Part shown: positions 53,459-63,395 of the stretch, piece after piece
Layout: every line of letters begins with the position of its first letter
How positions within the stretch are numbered: position 1 is the first letter of the stretch
From: JBAXTE01 sp964653595
GTDB taxonomy: Bacteria > Bacteroidota > Bacteroidia > Bacteroidales > WCHB1-69
Direction: 5' to 3'
DNA: 64,000 nt
Assembly (NCBI GenBank): GCA_964653595.1
Contig: CAZZHH010000009.1
Coordinates: 15,323-79,322 of the forward strand
The notes under the pieces: model-generated
What the model was told of the DNA's origin: nothing
The model's database searches: none
What the model saw: only the letters and a program-made list of their open reading frames with translations
Program-made: the position numbers and the translations under genes

Positions 53459-55681
53459 TCATTCCATATACACTTTTACAAATCGTGCTTTTACTTTATT
53501 TCCACTAACTTTAATCATCCTACCCATGTTATTAATTTCCGACTCATTTAGTTGACCCAATTGTAAAAACTCTTTTCCATCCGCAGAAACTAAAACCCGA
53601 CATAATTTGGGAAGATAAATCCAACTTGCTTCAGATTTTAAAGTATGAATGAGCACTTCGCTCACCTCCATCACTTTTCCTAAATCAATCAAAGCATCCA
53701 TTGGAGTATCCACAAATCCGAGCCACTCTTTACCGTTCCAAGGAATACTTCCCGAAACACCATCCACGAGGGTATATGGACTATTATAATTATATTTATC
53801 GGAAGGAGGATTTGTCAGTAGAATCAAAGAGGCAGTAGATTTTGTTACCTGAAAAGGTTGAGAAATAGAATTATTGATTTCATTATTTTTATCCCTCGAC
53901 TCAGCAAAAACGGTACAACTTTGGGTTACTGAAATCGGTTGTAGATATCTCTTTTTCTCGCTCACTTTTTTGTTTTCATCTTCAAACCAATAGTAAATAT
54001 CCCCTAGATTATACACTTGACTTAATTGAAGGAGTAAACTATTTTTAATGGTGTCAGTTATAATACGTTTATTAATTTCGAAGATAGCTTTTGAATAATT
54101 CACACCCATTTTGTCGAAATACTGAAAATGCGAGAGTAGTCTTTTTCGAAAATTTGGGTAATCTCTGTGTTTAAGAGGAGACCAAACGACTTCTGATAAT
54201 GCGCACATACGGGGAAAAATCATGTATTCTACCTGTTTTTCGGATTGAATATATTCAGTCCATAAATTACCTTGAGCTCCCAGGATATATTTTTGTTGAT
54301 TTGGGGAAAGTCCACTTGGAATGGGCTCATAAGAATAGACTTTTTCCAGAGGGGTATATCCACCTATTGCCAAAGGTTCATTGGTAGGATCGCCTTGATA
54401 ATAATCTAAATAGCAATGAGAAACAGGAGTCATTACGACACAATTACCTTGTTTGGCAGCAGCAATGCCACCTTCAACCCCTTGCCACGACATCACCGAA
54501 GCAGTTGAAGGCAATCCCCCTTGTAAAATTTCATCCCAACCAATTAATTTCCGATGATGAGAATTTAAAAACTTCTCTATTCTTCGAATAAAATAGCTTT
54601 GTAATTCATATTCATCTTTTAAATTCAGGTCTTTAATGTTTTTTTGACAAGTAGCGCATTTTTTCCACTCTACTTTAGGACATTCATCGCCCCCAACATG
54701 AATATAAGTACTAGGAAAAAGCGTCATCACTTCGGACAAAACGTCCTCTATAAAGTTGAAAACGCTGTCTTTAGTGCAAAATACATTCTCAAAGACGCCC
54801 CAAGTCTGCTCAACGTCAGTCTGCTTGCCTGTACAAGAGAGATATGGATAGGAAGCGATAGCAGCAATGGCATGACCCGGCATTTCGATTTCTGGCACAA
54901 CAGTAATTCGTCTAGCTTTAGCGTAATTGACAATTTCTCGAATATCTTCTTGAGAGTAAAATCCGCCGTAAGAGATAGAATCCGATACATACTTCTCGCC
55001 ACTCGAATGGCCAATCAGAGTTCCTTTTCGCCAAGCACCAATGGAAGTAAGTAAAGGATACTTTTTAATTTCGATTCGCCATCCTTGGTCATCCGTTAGA
55101 TGCCAATGAAAAACATTCATTTTGTATCTTGCTAAATAATCAATGTATTTCTTGATAAACTCTTTCGGGAAAAAATGTCGTGAAACATCCAAATGCATTC
55201 CTCTCCATCCAAACCTTGGTTCATCTATAATTTGGGAACATGGTACAGTTATCCGATGTAACGAGTCATATTTAATCAGTTGCAACAGAGTTTGAATTCC
55301 ATAAAAAAGACCATTTTCGCCACCTTCAATTTCAATATTAGATGGTTTGACTATCAAAGAGTAGGACTCAGGGGAGATTTTTTTGCTGAATTTAAGTCGA
55401 ACAAAATTAATTTTAGTAGCTTCGTCGTATACTTTTAATTTCAAACCGTATATTTTTTGAATCATCTCTGATAACAGAGTAGCATCGGACATAAACATTT
55501 TTGGAGCTGCGATAACTGTTTTTTGATTAAGATAGAAATATCCTTTTTCCTTTATCCCCGACATAGGAGTAGGAATAATTGTGAAATCATTTTGATCTTG
55601 AGCTAAAGAAGTATTGGTAAAAAGATTAGCCACAAGAGCAGAGATAAAAACGAATAAAAAGAGTCGATTCATCACATTCAT
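53459..55681 (-). CDS. GH20 beta-N-acetylhexosaminidase
   Basis: 740-residue exported enzyme that releases terminal N-acetyl-glucosamine or -galactosamine by substrate-assisted catalysis. Signal peptide ends SLAQ (residue 28). An N-terminal GH20b domain (35-150) precedes the barrel (155-510) with the catalytic Asp332-Glu333 pair in HVGGDECPK and WHLTDDQGWR at 193-202. The C-terminal 130 residues form a discoidin-like domain (WLGFVDTPMDALIDLG, KARFVKVYME). The gene follows the ROK gene by 2 bases, so the two are translationally close. It matches chitobiose-core or GlcNAc-capped glycans. Confidence 0.93.
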   Translation of the reverse strand: MNVMNRLFLFVFISALVANLFTNTSLAQDQNDFTIIPTPMSGIKEKGYFYLNQKTVIAAPKMFMSDATLLSEMIQKIYGLKLKVYDEATKINFVRLKFSKKISPESYSLIVKPSNIEIEGGENGLFYGIQTLLQLIKYDSLHRITVPCSQIIDEPRFGWRGMHLDVSRHFFPKEFIKKYIDYLARYKMNVFHWHLTDDQGWRIEIKKYPLLTSIGAWRKGTLIGHSSGEKYVSDSISYGGFYSQEDIREIVNYAKARRITVVPEIEMPGHAIAAIASYPYLSCTGKQTDVEQTWGVFENVFCTKDSVFNFIEDVLSEVMTLFPSTYIHVGGDECPKVEWKKCATCQKNIKDLNLKDEYELQSYFIRRIEKFLNSHHRKLIGWDEILQGGLPSTASVMSWQGVEGGIAAAKQGNCVVMTPVSHCYLDYYQGDPTNEPLAIGGYTPLEKVYSYEPIPSGLSPNQQKYILGAQGNLWTEYIQSEKQVEYMIFPRMCALSEVVWSPLKHRDYPNFRKRLLSHFQYFDKMGVNYSKAIFEINKRIITDTIKNSLLLQLSQVYNLGDIYYWFEDENKKVSEKKRYLQPISVTQSCTVFAESRDKNNEINNSISQPFQVTKSTASLILLTNPPSDKYNYNSPYTLVDGVSGSIPWNGKEWLGFVDTPMDALIDLGKVMEVSEVLIHTLKSEASWIYLPKLCRVLVSADGKEFLQLGQLNESEINNMGRMIKVSGNKVKARFVKVYME

Positions 55682-55683
55682 TA

Positions 55684-56637
55684 TTAATTTTTAAATGCTA
55701 ATGCAGCAGCTCCTAACAGTCCCGTATTTTTATCAATTAAGGCAGAGGGTAGTATCTCAATTTTATCTTTATACAAAATAAGTAAATACTTTTCGAAGTA
55801 AGTGCGTAATGGATTAATGAGAAGATCCCCCGATTTTGCTAACCCTCCCGAAATTATTATCGCTTTAGGACTGGTAATGGCAACCATATTTGCAAGTGCA
55901 CATGCCAATACATCGGCAGTATAATCAAAAATTTCAAGAGCCAGTTTATCCCCTTGAATAGCTGCTTGAGCAATATCTAAAGAGGTAATGGTTTCGATTT
56001 TTATATCTCTCAGGATGGAAGGTTCTGAGGAGTTCTTTATCCTTTCGATTGCTGTTTTGACGATTCCAGGGGAAGACACAAATGTTTCCAGACAACCATG
56101 TCTGCCACAACCACACAATCTGTTGGACTTGCAATCGACCACCACATGACCCAGCTCGCCTGCAAAACCATCGCTACCATACATCAGATTTCCATTTACA
56201 TAAAAACCACTTCCGAGACCAGTACCTAGCGTAACCAAGACAAAATCATTCATATTTTGAGCATTTCCAAAAACATGTTCCCCTATGGCTGCAGCATTTG
56301 CATCATTGGTTAAGACTACATCCAAATTTGTTAACTCAGAAAGTAATTTGGAAATTGGCAAAACGCCTTTCCAATTCAAATTGGGTGCATGTTCGATACA
56401 CCCAGAATAATAATTTGCATTAGGTGCACCAATTCCAATTGTTGTCACTTTGTCTTTTAGCTTCTGAACATGCAACATGTTATTCACTTGGTTGGCAATA
56501 GTTAGAACAAAGTCATCAAAAGACTTGTTCTCGTTAGTTTTAAATGAGTTGTGGCTAATCACGGTTCCATCATCATCCACAATTGCAAGTTCTGTATTGG
56601 TACCCCCAATATCAACTGCTACAGCATATTTTTTCAT
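55684..56637 (-). CDS. ROK-family sugar kinase
   Basis: 317-residue kinase. The ATP phosphate loop VDIGGTNTELAI is at 8-19, the catalytic Asp is in NDANAAAIGE near 112, and the zinc site CGCGRHGCLE near 175. No HTH domain is fused, so it is an enzyme and not a repressor. Substrate is likely N-acetylglucosamine, N-acetylmannosamine or glucose/mannose released by GH20 and GH2; this is inferred from neighbours. Confidence 0.88.
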   Translation of the reverse strand: MKKYAVAVDIGGTNTELAIVDDDGTVISHNSFKTNENKSFDDFVLTIANQVNNMLHVQKLKDKVTTIGIGAPNANYYSGCIEHAPNLNWKGVLPISKLLSELTNLDVVLTNDANAAAIGEHVFGNAQNMNDFVLVTLGTGLGSGFYVNGNLMYGSDGFAGELGHVVVDCKSNRLCGCGRHGCLETFVSSPGIVKTAIERIKNSSEPSILRDIKIETITSLDIAQAAIQGDKLALEIFDYTADVLACALANMVAITSPKAIIISGGLAKSGDLLINPLRTYFEKYLLILYKDKIEILPSALIDKNTGLLGAAALAFKN

Positions 56638-56700
56638 AAAAGTGAAAGTTTTAAAAAGCTATACGTAAAAATCTCCCTAAATATTCTTAAAAAACAAATC

Positions 56701-58113
56701 CTATTTTAATAATTTCGGCTTATACCCATTCAATCCATAGAAGATTAAGTAGATATAGCAAAGTAACGGAATAATAAAAGAAAAATGGACCGAAAAGTAA
56801 TCCGCCATCACACCCTGCAAAAGCGGCATTAGTGCTCCTCCCACGATAGCCATTACCAGCACAGAGGAAGCTTGACCAGAATATTTTCCCAAACCTGCAA
56901 TTGCGAGAGTAAAAATATTCGACCACATGATAGAATTAAACAATCCCACTCCAATAATTAGCCACATAGAGACAACTCCAGAGGTAGCAATAGCTATTCC
57001 AACAAGAATCATGGCAATAGAAGCAAACACAAAAAGTGTTTTATTGGGAGATGATTTTGCGACAACAAAAGCAAGCAAGTTGACAAAAATTAGGATTAGG
57101 AAAGGCCAAACTTGCTCTATGGTTAATCCACTTGCGAAGAATATAAAAGCAAAAGAGAATATTGCAAGGGCTATCATGGTTACCATTTTGGACGCTTTTC
57201 CAAATTTATCTGAAAGTGCCATAGATCCGGCAAATCTTCCAATCATAAGACCACCCCAATAAAATGCAAGATAGGATTTTGCTATCATTTCGGGCATTTG
57301 AACACTTTCTTTTAGATAACTTATGAGCATACTTCCTATAGCTACTTCAGCCCCAACATACATAAAAATGGCAACAAAACCTAAAACCAAATTTCGATGT
57401 TTAAACGAGCCAAAACCTTGCGCAACTTCGTCCGATTCAGAAACAATTTTTGGCAGAGGCGTTACGAAAACAATCAAGGCTATGAGAATAAAAATTGCAG
57501 CAAAGATAAAGTAAGGTATTTGAACACTACTAGCAGTAAGAGGCAATCCGGTGTCGGACAAAATCGGAGATCCGCTGCTATTCAATATAGGCGCACCGAA
57601 CTTATTAAAATAATGAAAAATCAGATAACCACCAATAATAGGTGCGATGGTAGTTCCTAAAGAGTTAAATCCTTGAGATAAATTTAAACGACTAGAGGCA
57701 GTTTTTTCGGGACCTAAAATGGCAACAAAAGGGTTTGCAGAAATTTGCAACAACGTAAATCCAATGCCTAAAAAAAAGAGAGCTAATAAAAACAGAGCAA
57801 ATTGATGATAAGCTGCAGCAGGATAAAACAAGAGACATGCACATGCTGAAACGATTAAGCCAATAATTATGCTTTTTTTGTACCCAATTATTGATATAGG
57901 ATCTCTAAAAATGGATATAAAAAGATATATGGCAGAACCAATAAAATAAGCGCCAAAAAAACAAAATTGAACCAACATTGCCTGACTATAGCTCAGATCG
58001 AATATTTTTTTAAGATAAGGAATTAAAATATCGTTGAGACAAGTGATAAAACCCCACATAAAAAAGAGTGCGGTTAAAACTGTTAAGGCTAAAGCATTAC
58101 TTTTTTTCATCAT
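56701..58113 (-). CDS. FucP/GluP-type MFS sugar transporter
   Basis: 470-residue inner-membrane sugar:proton (or sodium) symporter of the FucP family with 12 helices. The opening LFFMWGFITCLNDILIPYLK and QFCFFGAYFIGS are family signatures. A loop of about 60 residues between helices 6 and 7 is seen (residues 160-215). Neighbouring enzymes suggest N-acetylglucosamine or mannose as substrate. First structural gene of the cluster; 156 bases behind lacI. Confidence 0.9.
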   Translation of the reverse strand: MMKKSNALALTVLTALFFMWGFITCLNDILIPYLKKIFDLSYSQAMLVQFCFFGAYFIGSAIYLFISIFRDPISIIGYKKSIIIGLIVSACACLLFYPAAAYHQFALFLLALFFLGIGFTLLQISANPFVAILGPEKTASSRLNLSQGFNSLGTTIAPIIGGYLIFHYFNKFGAPILNSSGSPILSDTGLPLTASSVQIPYFIFAAIFILIALIVFVTPLPKIVSESDEVAQGFGSFKHRNLVLGFVAIFMYVGAEVAIGSMLISYLKESVQMPEMIAKSYLAFYWGGLMIGRFAGSMALSDKFGKASKMVTMIALAIFSFAFIFFASGLTIEQVWPFLILIFVNLLAFVVAKSSPNKTLFVFASIAMILVGIAIATSGVVSMWLIIGVGLFNSIMWSNIFTLAIAGLGKYSGQASSVLVMAIVGGALMPLLQGVMADYFSVHFSFIIPLLCYIYLIFYGLNGYKPKLLK

Positions 58114-58269
58114 TATTTAATTTTCAGCAATAATACAAACCAAAACATAAAAAAATCAACCTCACCCCAACAAAGTCAATCCAGTCTAGGGAAAGATTCC
58201 ATTATTACGTCAAGCTTGTCTCATTTAATTATTGAATTTTAGTATTAATCATTGGTAATAAAAAACACA

Positions 58270-59304
58270 TTAATCTTTTTTTGTTGTTGAATTTCTAACT
58301 ATCAATTCAGGAGATAGCAGTAAATTACGATGAACAGGAGCAAATTGAGCATCTAACTCCGTGATTAGCAAGTCGATAGCTGAACGGCTGATCTGTTCAA
58401 TAGGTTGAGATACACATGAAATTTGAGGAGTTGTAAGTTTAAAAACATCTAAATCGTCGAAACAAATGATCGCAACATCTTTAGGAATTGCTACTCCCAA
58501 TTCTGTAAGAGCTTCGAGACATGCAAGAGCAACTTTATTGTTAACTGCAAAAATTGCATCAATCGGTTCAGAAGAATTAAGTAATTCGAAAATCTTTTTT
58601 CTAGTATTTCTAACTACATCTTGATAATCCACTTCTACCAACAATTCATTAGCATCTTGGTTCGTGTATGTTTTAACTGCACTAATAAAACCATCAATTC
58701 GTTGTCGAATAGAGGAAACATAAACAGGAGTTACAGCAAAAGCCGCAATTCTTTTATAGCCTTGATAGATTAAATGTTCCACCGCTTTAAATGCCCCATC
58801 GTAGTTATCCACTGTAACAGAACTAGCATCCACCCCATCAAAATTCCGGTCGATAAACAAATGTGGAATCTTTTGATCCGATAGAAGCAGTAAGTTACTT
58901 GGGTTCGATTGAGAGGTAGAGATAATCAATCCATCCACTTGACGATTGATTAACATCTTAATTAAATTCTGTTCCTTCTCTGGATTCTCATCCGTACTTC
59001 CTATCAACAAACTATATCCTCGCGAAGCCGCCTCATCTTCCATAAACCTAGCTAATCGAGAATAAAATGGATTTGAAATATCTGAAACCACCAACCCTAT
59101 GGTAAAACTTCGCCCCATTCGAAGCGCTCTAGCCATCAAGTTGGGTTTGTAATTAAGCTCTTTGGCTTTTGCAAAGACCCTTTTCTGAGTCTCCTTGCTT
59201 ATCCCATTCTCATCCCCTTTATTATTCAAAACCATCGAAACCAATGTCTTTGAAACATTTAACGAATCAGAAATGTGTTTTAATGAAATTTTTTCTTTCT
59301 TCAT
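58270..59304 (-). CDS. LacI-family transcriptional regulator
   Basis: 344-residue regulator. HTH at 5-27 (SLKHISDSLNVSKTLVSMVL) with hinge helix near 50-60, then a periplasmic-binding-protein-like sensor domain with SDISNPFYSRL near 75 and PQISCVSQPIEQISRSAIDLL near 300. It should repress the downstream MFS-ROK-GH20-GH2 genes in the absence of sugar. A palindrome at 59345-59358 upstream of its own promoter suggests autoregulation. Confidence 0.93.
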   Translation of the reverse strand: MKKEKISLKHISDSLNVSKTLVSMVLNNKGDENGISKETQKRVFAKAKELNYKPNLMARALRMGRSFTIGLVVSDISNPFYSRLARFMEDEAASRGYSLLIGSTDENPEKEQNLIKMLINRQVDGLIISTSQSNPSNLLLLSDQKIPHLFIDRNFDGVDASSVTVDNYDGAFKAVEHLIYQGYKRIAAFAVTPVYVSSIRQRIDGFISAVKTYTNQDANELLVEVDYQDVVRNTRKKIFELLNSSEPIDAIFAVNNKVALACLEALTELGVAIPKDVAIICFDDLDVFKLTTPQISCVSQPIEQISRSAIDLLITELDAQFAPVHRNLLLSPELIVRNSTTKKD

Positions 59305-59321
59305 TGCCCCTTTATTTTTTG

Positions 59322-59358
59322 CAAATATAATAATTAATTAAACACTAAACCGTTTTAG
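59322..59358 (-). promoter_or_regulatory. lacI promoter with LacI-type operator
   Basis: Minus-strand TATATTTG (59322-59329) is an exact -7 element. CTAAACCGTTTTAG at 59345-59358, a palindrome with one mismatched pair and a central CG, covers the -33 position. This arrangement is typical for repression by a LacI protein. Confidence 0.6.
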
Positions 59359-59367
59359 AGAAAATTT

Positions 59368-59991
59368 TTATGGATTTTTCAGAATAATACCCTCTTTTAC
59401 ACCTGCTCTTATTTCGATATTTAGATGATTTTCAGCAGGTGGAATTGGACAGGAATATTTATGATTGTATGCACAATATGGTTGATAACACTGATTAAAA
59501 TCTAGTTCAATCAAATTTTGATCATTCCTCTTTACATCTATATATCGACCTCCCCCATAGGTAGATTCTCCACTGGTTAAATCGGTAAAAGGGAAAAATA
59601 GATAATCTGAATACGCAGTATCCTTGAGCAAATTTATATTTTGATATACTGGCACTACAAACCTTTGATTTTTTAAAATAAAATGCAAGTCACCAAATTT
59701 TTTATACTTTGGTTTTCTATCGGTAGAAGTTTTCATTTCAAATTCCGTTGCGAGAGAATCTATTGTAAGTTTAGCAATAACCCTATACGACAAGTCAATC
59801 TCAAAAAAAGAGAGAGATTTGAAATTTGCTAAATCCTCATTCAATAAAGGAGTTACACTCGAATCGGCATAGAATTTATTCATCTCGAAATGAAACTTTT
59901 GGTTCTCTGCCATTGCAATGGAATCGATTTGACCAATGGATAGACAAATCAAATGAATCAAGAAGAATTGAATTAATAGAACTTTCTTCAT
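59368..59991 (-). CDS. DUF1684 exported protein
   Basis: 207-residue exported protein; signal peptide ends near residue 20 (LSIG). The conserved DUF1684 segments STYGGGRYIDV, ELDFNQCYQPYCAYN and YSCPIPPAENHLN are all present in the second half. Two cysteines (in CAYNHKYSC) may bind metal or form a disulfide. Function of the family is unknown. Independent of the GH cluster by orientation and gap, though on the same strand. Confidence 0.85.
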   Translation of the reverse strand: MKKVLLIQFFLIHLICLSIGQIDSIAMAENQKFHFEMNKFYADSSVTPLLNEDLANFKSLSFFEIDLSYRVIAKLTIDSLATEFEMKTSTDRKPKYKKFGDLHFILKNQRFVVPVYQNINLLKDTAYSDYLFFPFTDLTSGESTYGGGRYIDVKRNDQNLIELDFNQCYQPYCAYNHKYSCPIPPAENHLNIEIRAGVKEGIILKNP

Positions 59992-60643
59992 AGCATAGTT
60001 TTTAGCTTATTCCGTTTTGTTAAATATCTTTTAATTTAAAAAATGAATTATTTTATTCAATATTTAGCTTATTGAATTAATTCGTTGCAAACTTAAACAT
60101 TTTTCTGATAAACTAAAAATTTTTGGCGAATTAAAAAAAGTTGAAAAAAATTAACAAAATAGAAAATTATTTAATGAAGAAAGTATACCTAAAAAATAAA
60201 TAAAAAAAAAACGAACTTGCAAAAAGGGGAATGCAAGCTCGTTTAGGGATTTAAAGAACTAGGAATTCTAGTTAATTATCTTAATGGATTATTTTGTGTG
60301 AATTTTTACAGACGAATATATTGTACCATACTCATGCCATAAAAAAAAAAACATCCATACAAAACACCTATTCAATTAAATAACAAATACTTAGATAAAA
60401 AATAAATCGATTTGTTAACTTATTGTACGTAAAATAATTTTACACAACTTCGTTTATATTACAGAGACTTTAAGATTTAAAAAATCAATCAAAGTTTACG
60501 AAAGTATTAAAAAAGTCAACCATCTCATCGCAAAACTGTGATTATGAACAATCATTAGATTCATGATTTTTATTATGAAACAAGAAGAAAATCAGATGGA
60601 TAACATTGACAATAGGAGATATTATCTGGAGTTAAAGAATCTA
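59992..60643. other. Long AT-rich intergenic region, possibly with a small RNA
   Basis: 652 bases without a convincing gene. A terminator-like hairpin for the minus strand lies at 60200-60244. Between it and the broken methyltransferase gene is about 400 bases of AT-rich DNA that could encode a small untranslated RNA on the minus strand; no RNA family was recognised. Confidence 0.35.
60200..60244 (-). terminator. Minus-strand terminator-like hairpin
   Basis: AAACGAACTTGCA (60209-60221) pairs with TGCAAGCTCGTTT (60232-60244), one mismatch. On the minus strand a run of ten T residues follows (plus-strand A-run 60202-60211). Confidence 0.75.
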
Positions 60644-61829
60644 TTAATCAAAAGCCAGCACCAATCCTTTAAGATAATTTCCTTCGGGAAAATATGCATT
60701 TATTGGATGATCTGGACCTTGTATCAGATGATGTAAGATTCGGCATTGTCTACCAGCTTGAATAGCAGCAGATACCACTGTGTTTTGAAAAAGCTCTCTA
60801 TCCATCGCTTGTGAACATGAAAATGTAAACAACACACCTCCTTTGTTTATTTTTTTAATGGCAGCAGCGTTGATATTACGATACCCTTTAATGGCTTGAT
60901 TTTTTTGGCTGTAATGTTTCGCAAACGCTGGTGGATCGAGGATAATAACATCGTACATTGGACAATGTTGTAGATAAGTTCTTACATCTTCGGTAATCAC
61001 CTTATTGTCGGCATCCGAAAATTCATTCAACGATAAATTTTTAGCTGTCAGTAGGGTTGCTTTTTGAGAGGCATCCACAGAATCAACTAAGGTAGCATTT
61101 CCTTTAAGGGCATAAATACTAAAGCCACCGCTGTAGCAATAGGTATTTAGCACCGTTTTTCTATCGACAAAACGAGTTAACAAATTGCGATTTTCCCTTT
61201 GATCGAGAAAAAAACCAGTTTTTTGACCTTCTACCCAATTTACTTCAAAAAGATTTCCATTTTCAGAAATAACTGTATTAGATAGATCTCCAAGCAAGAA
61301 ATCATCTTCTATATTCAATCCCGTTTGTTTTCCAATAGTATCTTTACTTTTATTGTAAATACAGGTTAATTTTAAATCATCAAGAGCAGAAAGTGCCCTT
61401 GCAATATCCTGCATATGATTATACATTCCGATGCTATGACATTGGATTACAGCAGTAGTATTATAAATATCCACAACCAACCCTGGCAGTTCATCTCCTT
61501 CGCCATAAATCAAACGATAAGCAGAGGTAATGGGATTATGAATCAGGTTACATTTTCTTCTGATTTCTAGCGTATTTTAAAATTTAGAAATCCAAAATTC
61601 ATTATTTAGTTCTACATCTTCGAATGCAATGATTCTGACAGCAATACTACCACTACCATAGTGGCCTACCGCAATGCACTCCATTTGCGAAGTTAAAACT
61701 TTTACAAAGTCCCCTTCAATGGGAGAGCCAACGATTTTGTGAATGGCTCCAGAAAATACCCAAGGGTGAAATCTTCTAATCGCTTCTTCTTTCCCTTTTT
61801 TTCAGGATTATGGTAGAAAACATACTCAT
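60644..61829 (-). pseudogene. RlmI-like 23S rRNA cytosine methyltransferase, frameshifted and with an internal stop
   Basis: Gene for a class I SAM-dependent rRNA methyltransferase of the RlmI/RlmK group (normal length about 390 residues: PUA domain, EEHEE, then Rossmann domain). It would start at ATG 61829, overlapping the symporter stop as ATGA. Two lesions: an A7 run (61796-61802 on the plus strand) has one A too many to join MSMFSTIILKK to GKEEAIRRFHPWVFSGAI, and a TAA at 61577-61579 interrupts the frame between FWISKF and NTLEIRRK. The remaining 289 residues keep GEGDELPGLVVDIY, TYCYSGGFSIYAL and ILDPPAFAKH. No start codon other than TTG serves this part, so the product is probably absent unless the lesions are errors. 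Confidence 0.85.
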
Positions 61830-63286
61830 TTTTTAAATCTATTAAGAGGAATAATACTGACCAAAAACATCAAGAAAAAGGTAATAATTCCATTGATAAC
61901 TAAAAGTTCAAAATCAAATTTGTAGTTAAAGGATCCAGCTACCCAAATATCGAGGATATAGGAAACTATTGGGGCAATAATGGCGATAAAAGGCATAGTA
62001 ACGTCAGGAATTTTCCTTTTCAGTAGAAGTCCAAACGCAAACATTCCTAATAGAGGACCATACGTTAAACTTGCAATGTAAAACAACGTACCAATCAGAT
62101 GTTGACTACTATGATAACGGTAAAAAATGATAATTCCCACAAAGAAAGCAGCAAAAGTAGTATGAACCAAATAACGCAATCTTACTTTTTTCTTTTCAGA
62201 ATAATCAGTTCTCTTCTCCAAATTTAAAAAATCGATACTGAAGGCGGTAGTTAAAGAGGTTAAAGCTCCGTCTGCACTAGGATACAAAGCCGAGATTAGA
62301 CCAATCACAAAAATCAATCCTGCAACGGGTCCCAAATAATTAATAGCAACTACTGGAAATAAATCATCTCCTACAACATCAATTCCTACTTGGGATGCAA
62401 AAATATAGAGACTGGCTCCTAAAATTAAGAAAAGCATATTTACAAAAATCAGAATCACACTAAAGGAGAGCATATTTTTTTGCGCATCTTTAATATTTTT
62501 ACAACTGAGATTTTTCTGCATCATCTCCTGATCTAATCCAGTCATGGAAATAGTGATAAACATCCCTCCCAATATTTGTTTCCACCAGCAAATTTTAGAA
62601 AAAGGATCGGTGAATACAACCTGCGAATACTTACTGTCCATGATTTTGGTCACCAACTGTGAAAAGCTGATGTCCATCGACCGATAAATCAATACAATAC
62701 TAACAACTAATGAGAGTAGCATAAAGGTTGTTTGCAACGTGTCTGTCCATATGATGGTTTTAATTCCTCCTTTAAAAGTATAAAGTAAAATCAACAGGAG
62801 AAAGAGTATGGTGGTAATTTCGAAAGGAATATTCCAACCATCGAAGACGAATTTCTGCAACACCATAATTACAATAAACATTCTTAGAGAAGCTCCTAGA
62901 GTGCGTGAAAGGATAAAAAAGAACGAACCAGTTTTGTACGACCAAAACCCAAAACGTTGCCGAAGATAAGTATAAATGGTAGTTAAATTCAATCGGTAAT
63001 AGAGGGGTAAAAGAACAAATGCCACCACAAGGTAACCTAAAAAGTAGCCAAAAACCAATAGAAGATATGAGAAAGAACGGTCGCCTACCCAGCCAGGAAC
63101 AGACATAAAAGTGACTCCAGAAAGCGAAGCTCCAATCATTCCATAAGCAACTACGGGCCACGGACTTCGTTTATTTCCAGTAAAAAAAGATTCACTGTTG
63201 GCTTTTCGTGCAGTAACCCAGGTTACCAAAAAGAGTAATAAAGTGTATGCAATAAAACTCCAAAAAATCATCCACTGTGTAGTCAT
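61826..63286 (-). CDS. Sodium:solute symporter (SSS family)
   Basis: 486-residue inner-membrane protein with about 13 helices, typical of the SSS family that couples sodium to uptake of sugars, organic acids or other solutes. FFTGNKRSPWPVVAYGMIGA near 33-52 and GGIKTIIWTDTLQTTFML near 173-190 are family signatures. Substrate unknown. Its stop overlaps the start of the broken methyltransferase gene (ATGA), which shows the two were once co-transcribed. Divergent from recR. Confidence 0.92.
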   Translation of the reverse strand: MTTQWMIFWSFIAYTLLLFLVTWVTARKANSESFFTGNKRSPWPVVAYGMIGASLSGVTFMSVPGWVGDRSFSYLLLVFGYFLGYLVVAFVLLPLYYRLNLTTIYTYLRQRFGFWSYKTGSFFFILSRTLGASLRMFIVIMVLQKFVFDGWNIPFEITTILFLLLILLYTFKGGIKTIIWTDTLQTTFMLLSLVVSIVLIYRSMDISFSQLVTKIMDSKYSQVVFTDPFSKICWWKQILGGMFITISMTGLDQEMMQKNLSCKNIKDAQKNMLSFSVILIFVNMLFLILGASLYIFASQVGIDVVGDDLFPVVAINYLGPVAGLIFVIGLISALYPSADGALTSLTTAFSIDFLNLEKRTDYSEKKKVRLRYLVHTTFAAFFVGIIIFYRYHSSQHLIGTLFYIASLTYGPLLGMFAFGLLLKRKIPDVTMPFIAIIAPIVSYILDIWVAGSFNYKFDFELLVINGIITFFLMFLVSIIPLNRFKK

Positions 63287-63304
63287 TTTGTGCTATTAAA
63301 TTGG

Positions 63305-63331
63305 TAAATTTGCAAAAACATGGCAAACATA
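63305..63331. promoter_or_regulatory. Divergent -7 elements between the symporter gene and recR
   Basis: Plus-strand TAAATTTG at 63305-63312 for recR and minus-strand TATGTTTG (63324-63331) for the symporter, both exact TAnnTTTG matches. Confidence 0.5.
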
Positions 63332-63395
63332 ATTTAAAAAAATGAACTTTTTTTCATTATTTGAATTAGTTGTTTACAATTGACTGTGAATTAAT

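Noticed and set aside
60575..60735. Small frame beginning MKQEENQMDNIDN
   Set aside because: It runs into the antisense of the methyltransferase remnant, has no promoter or family match, and is likely chance.
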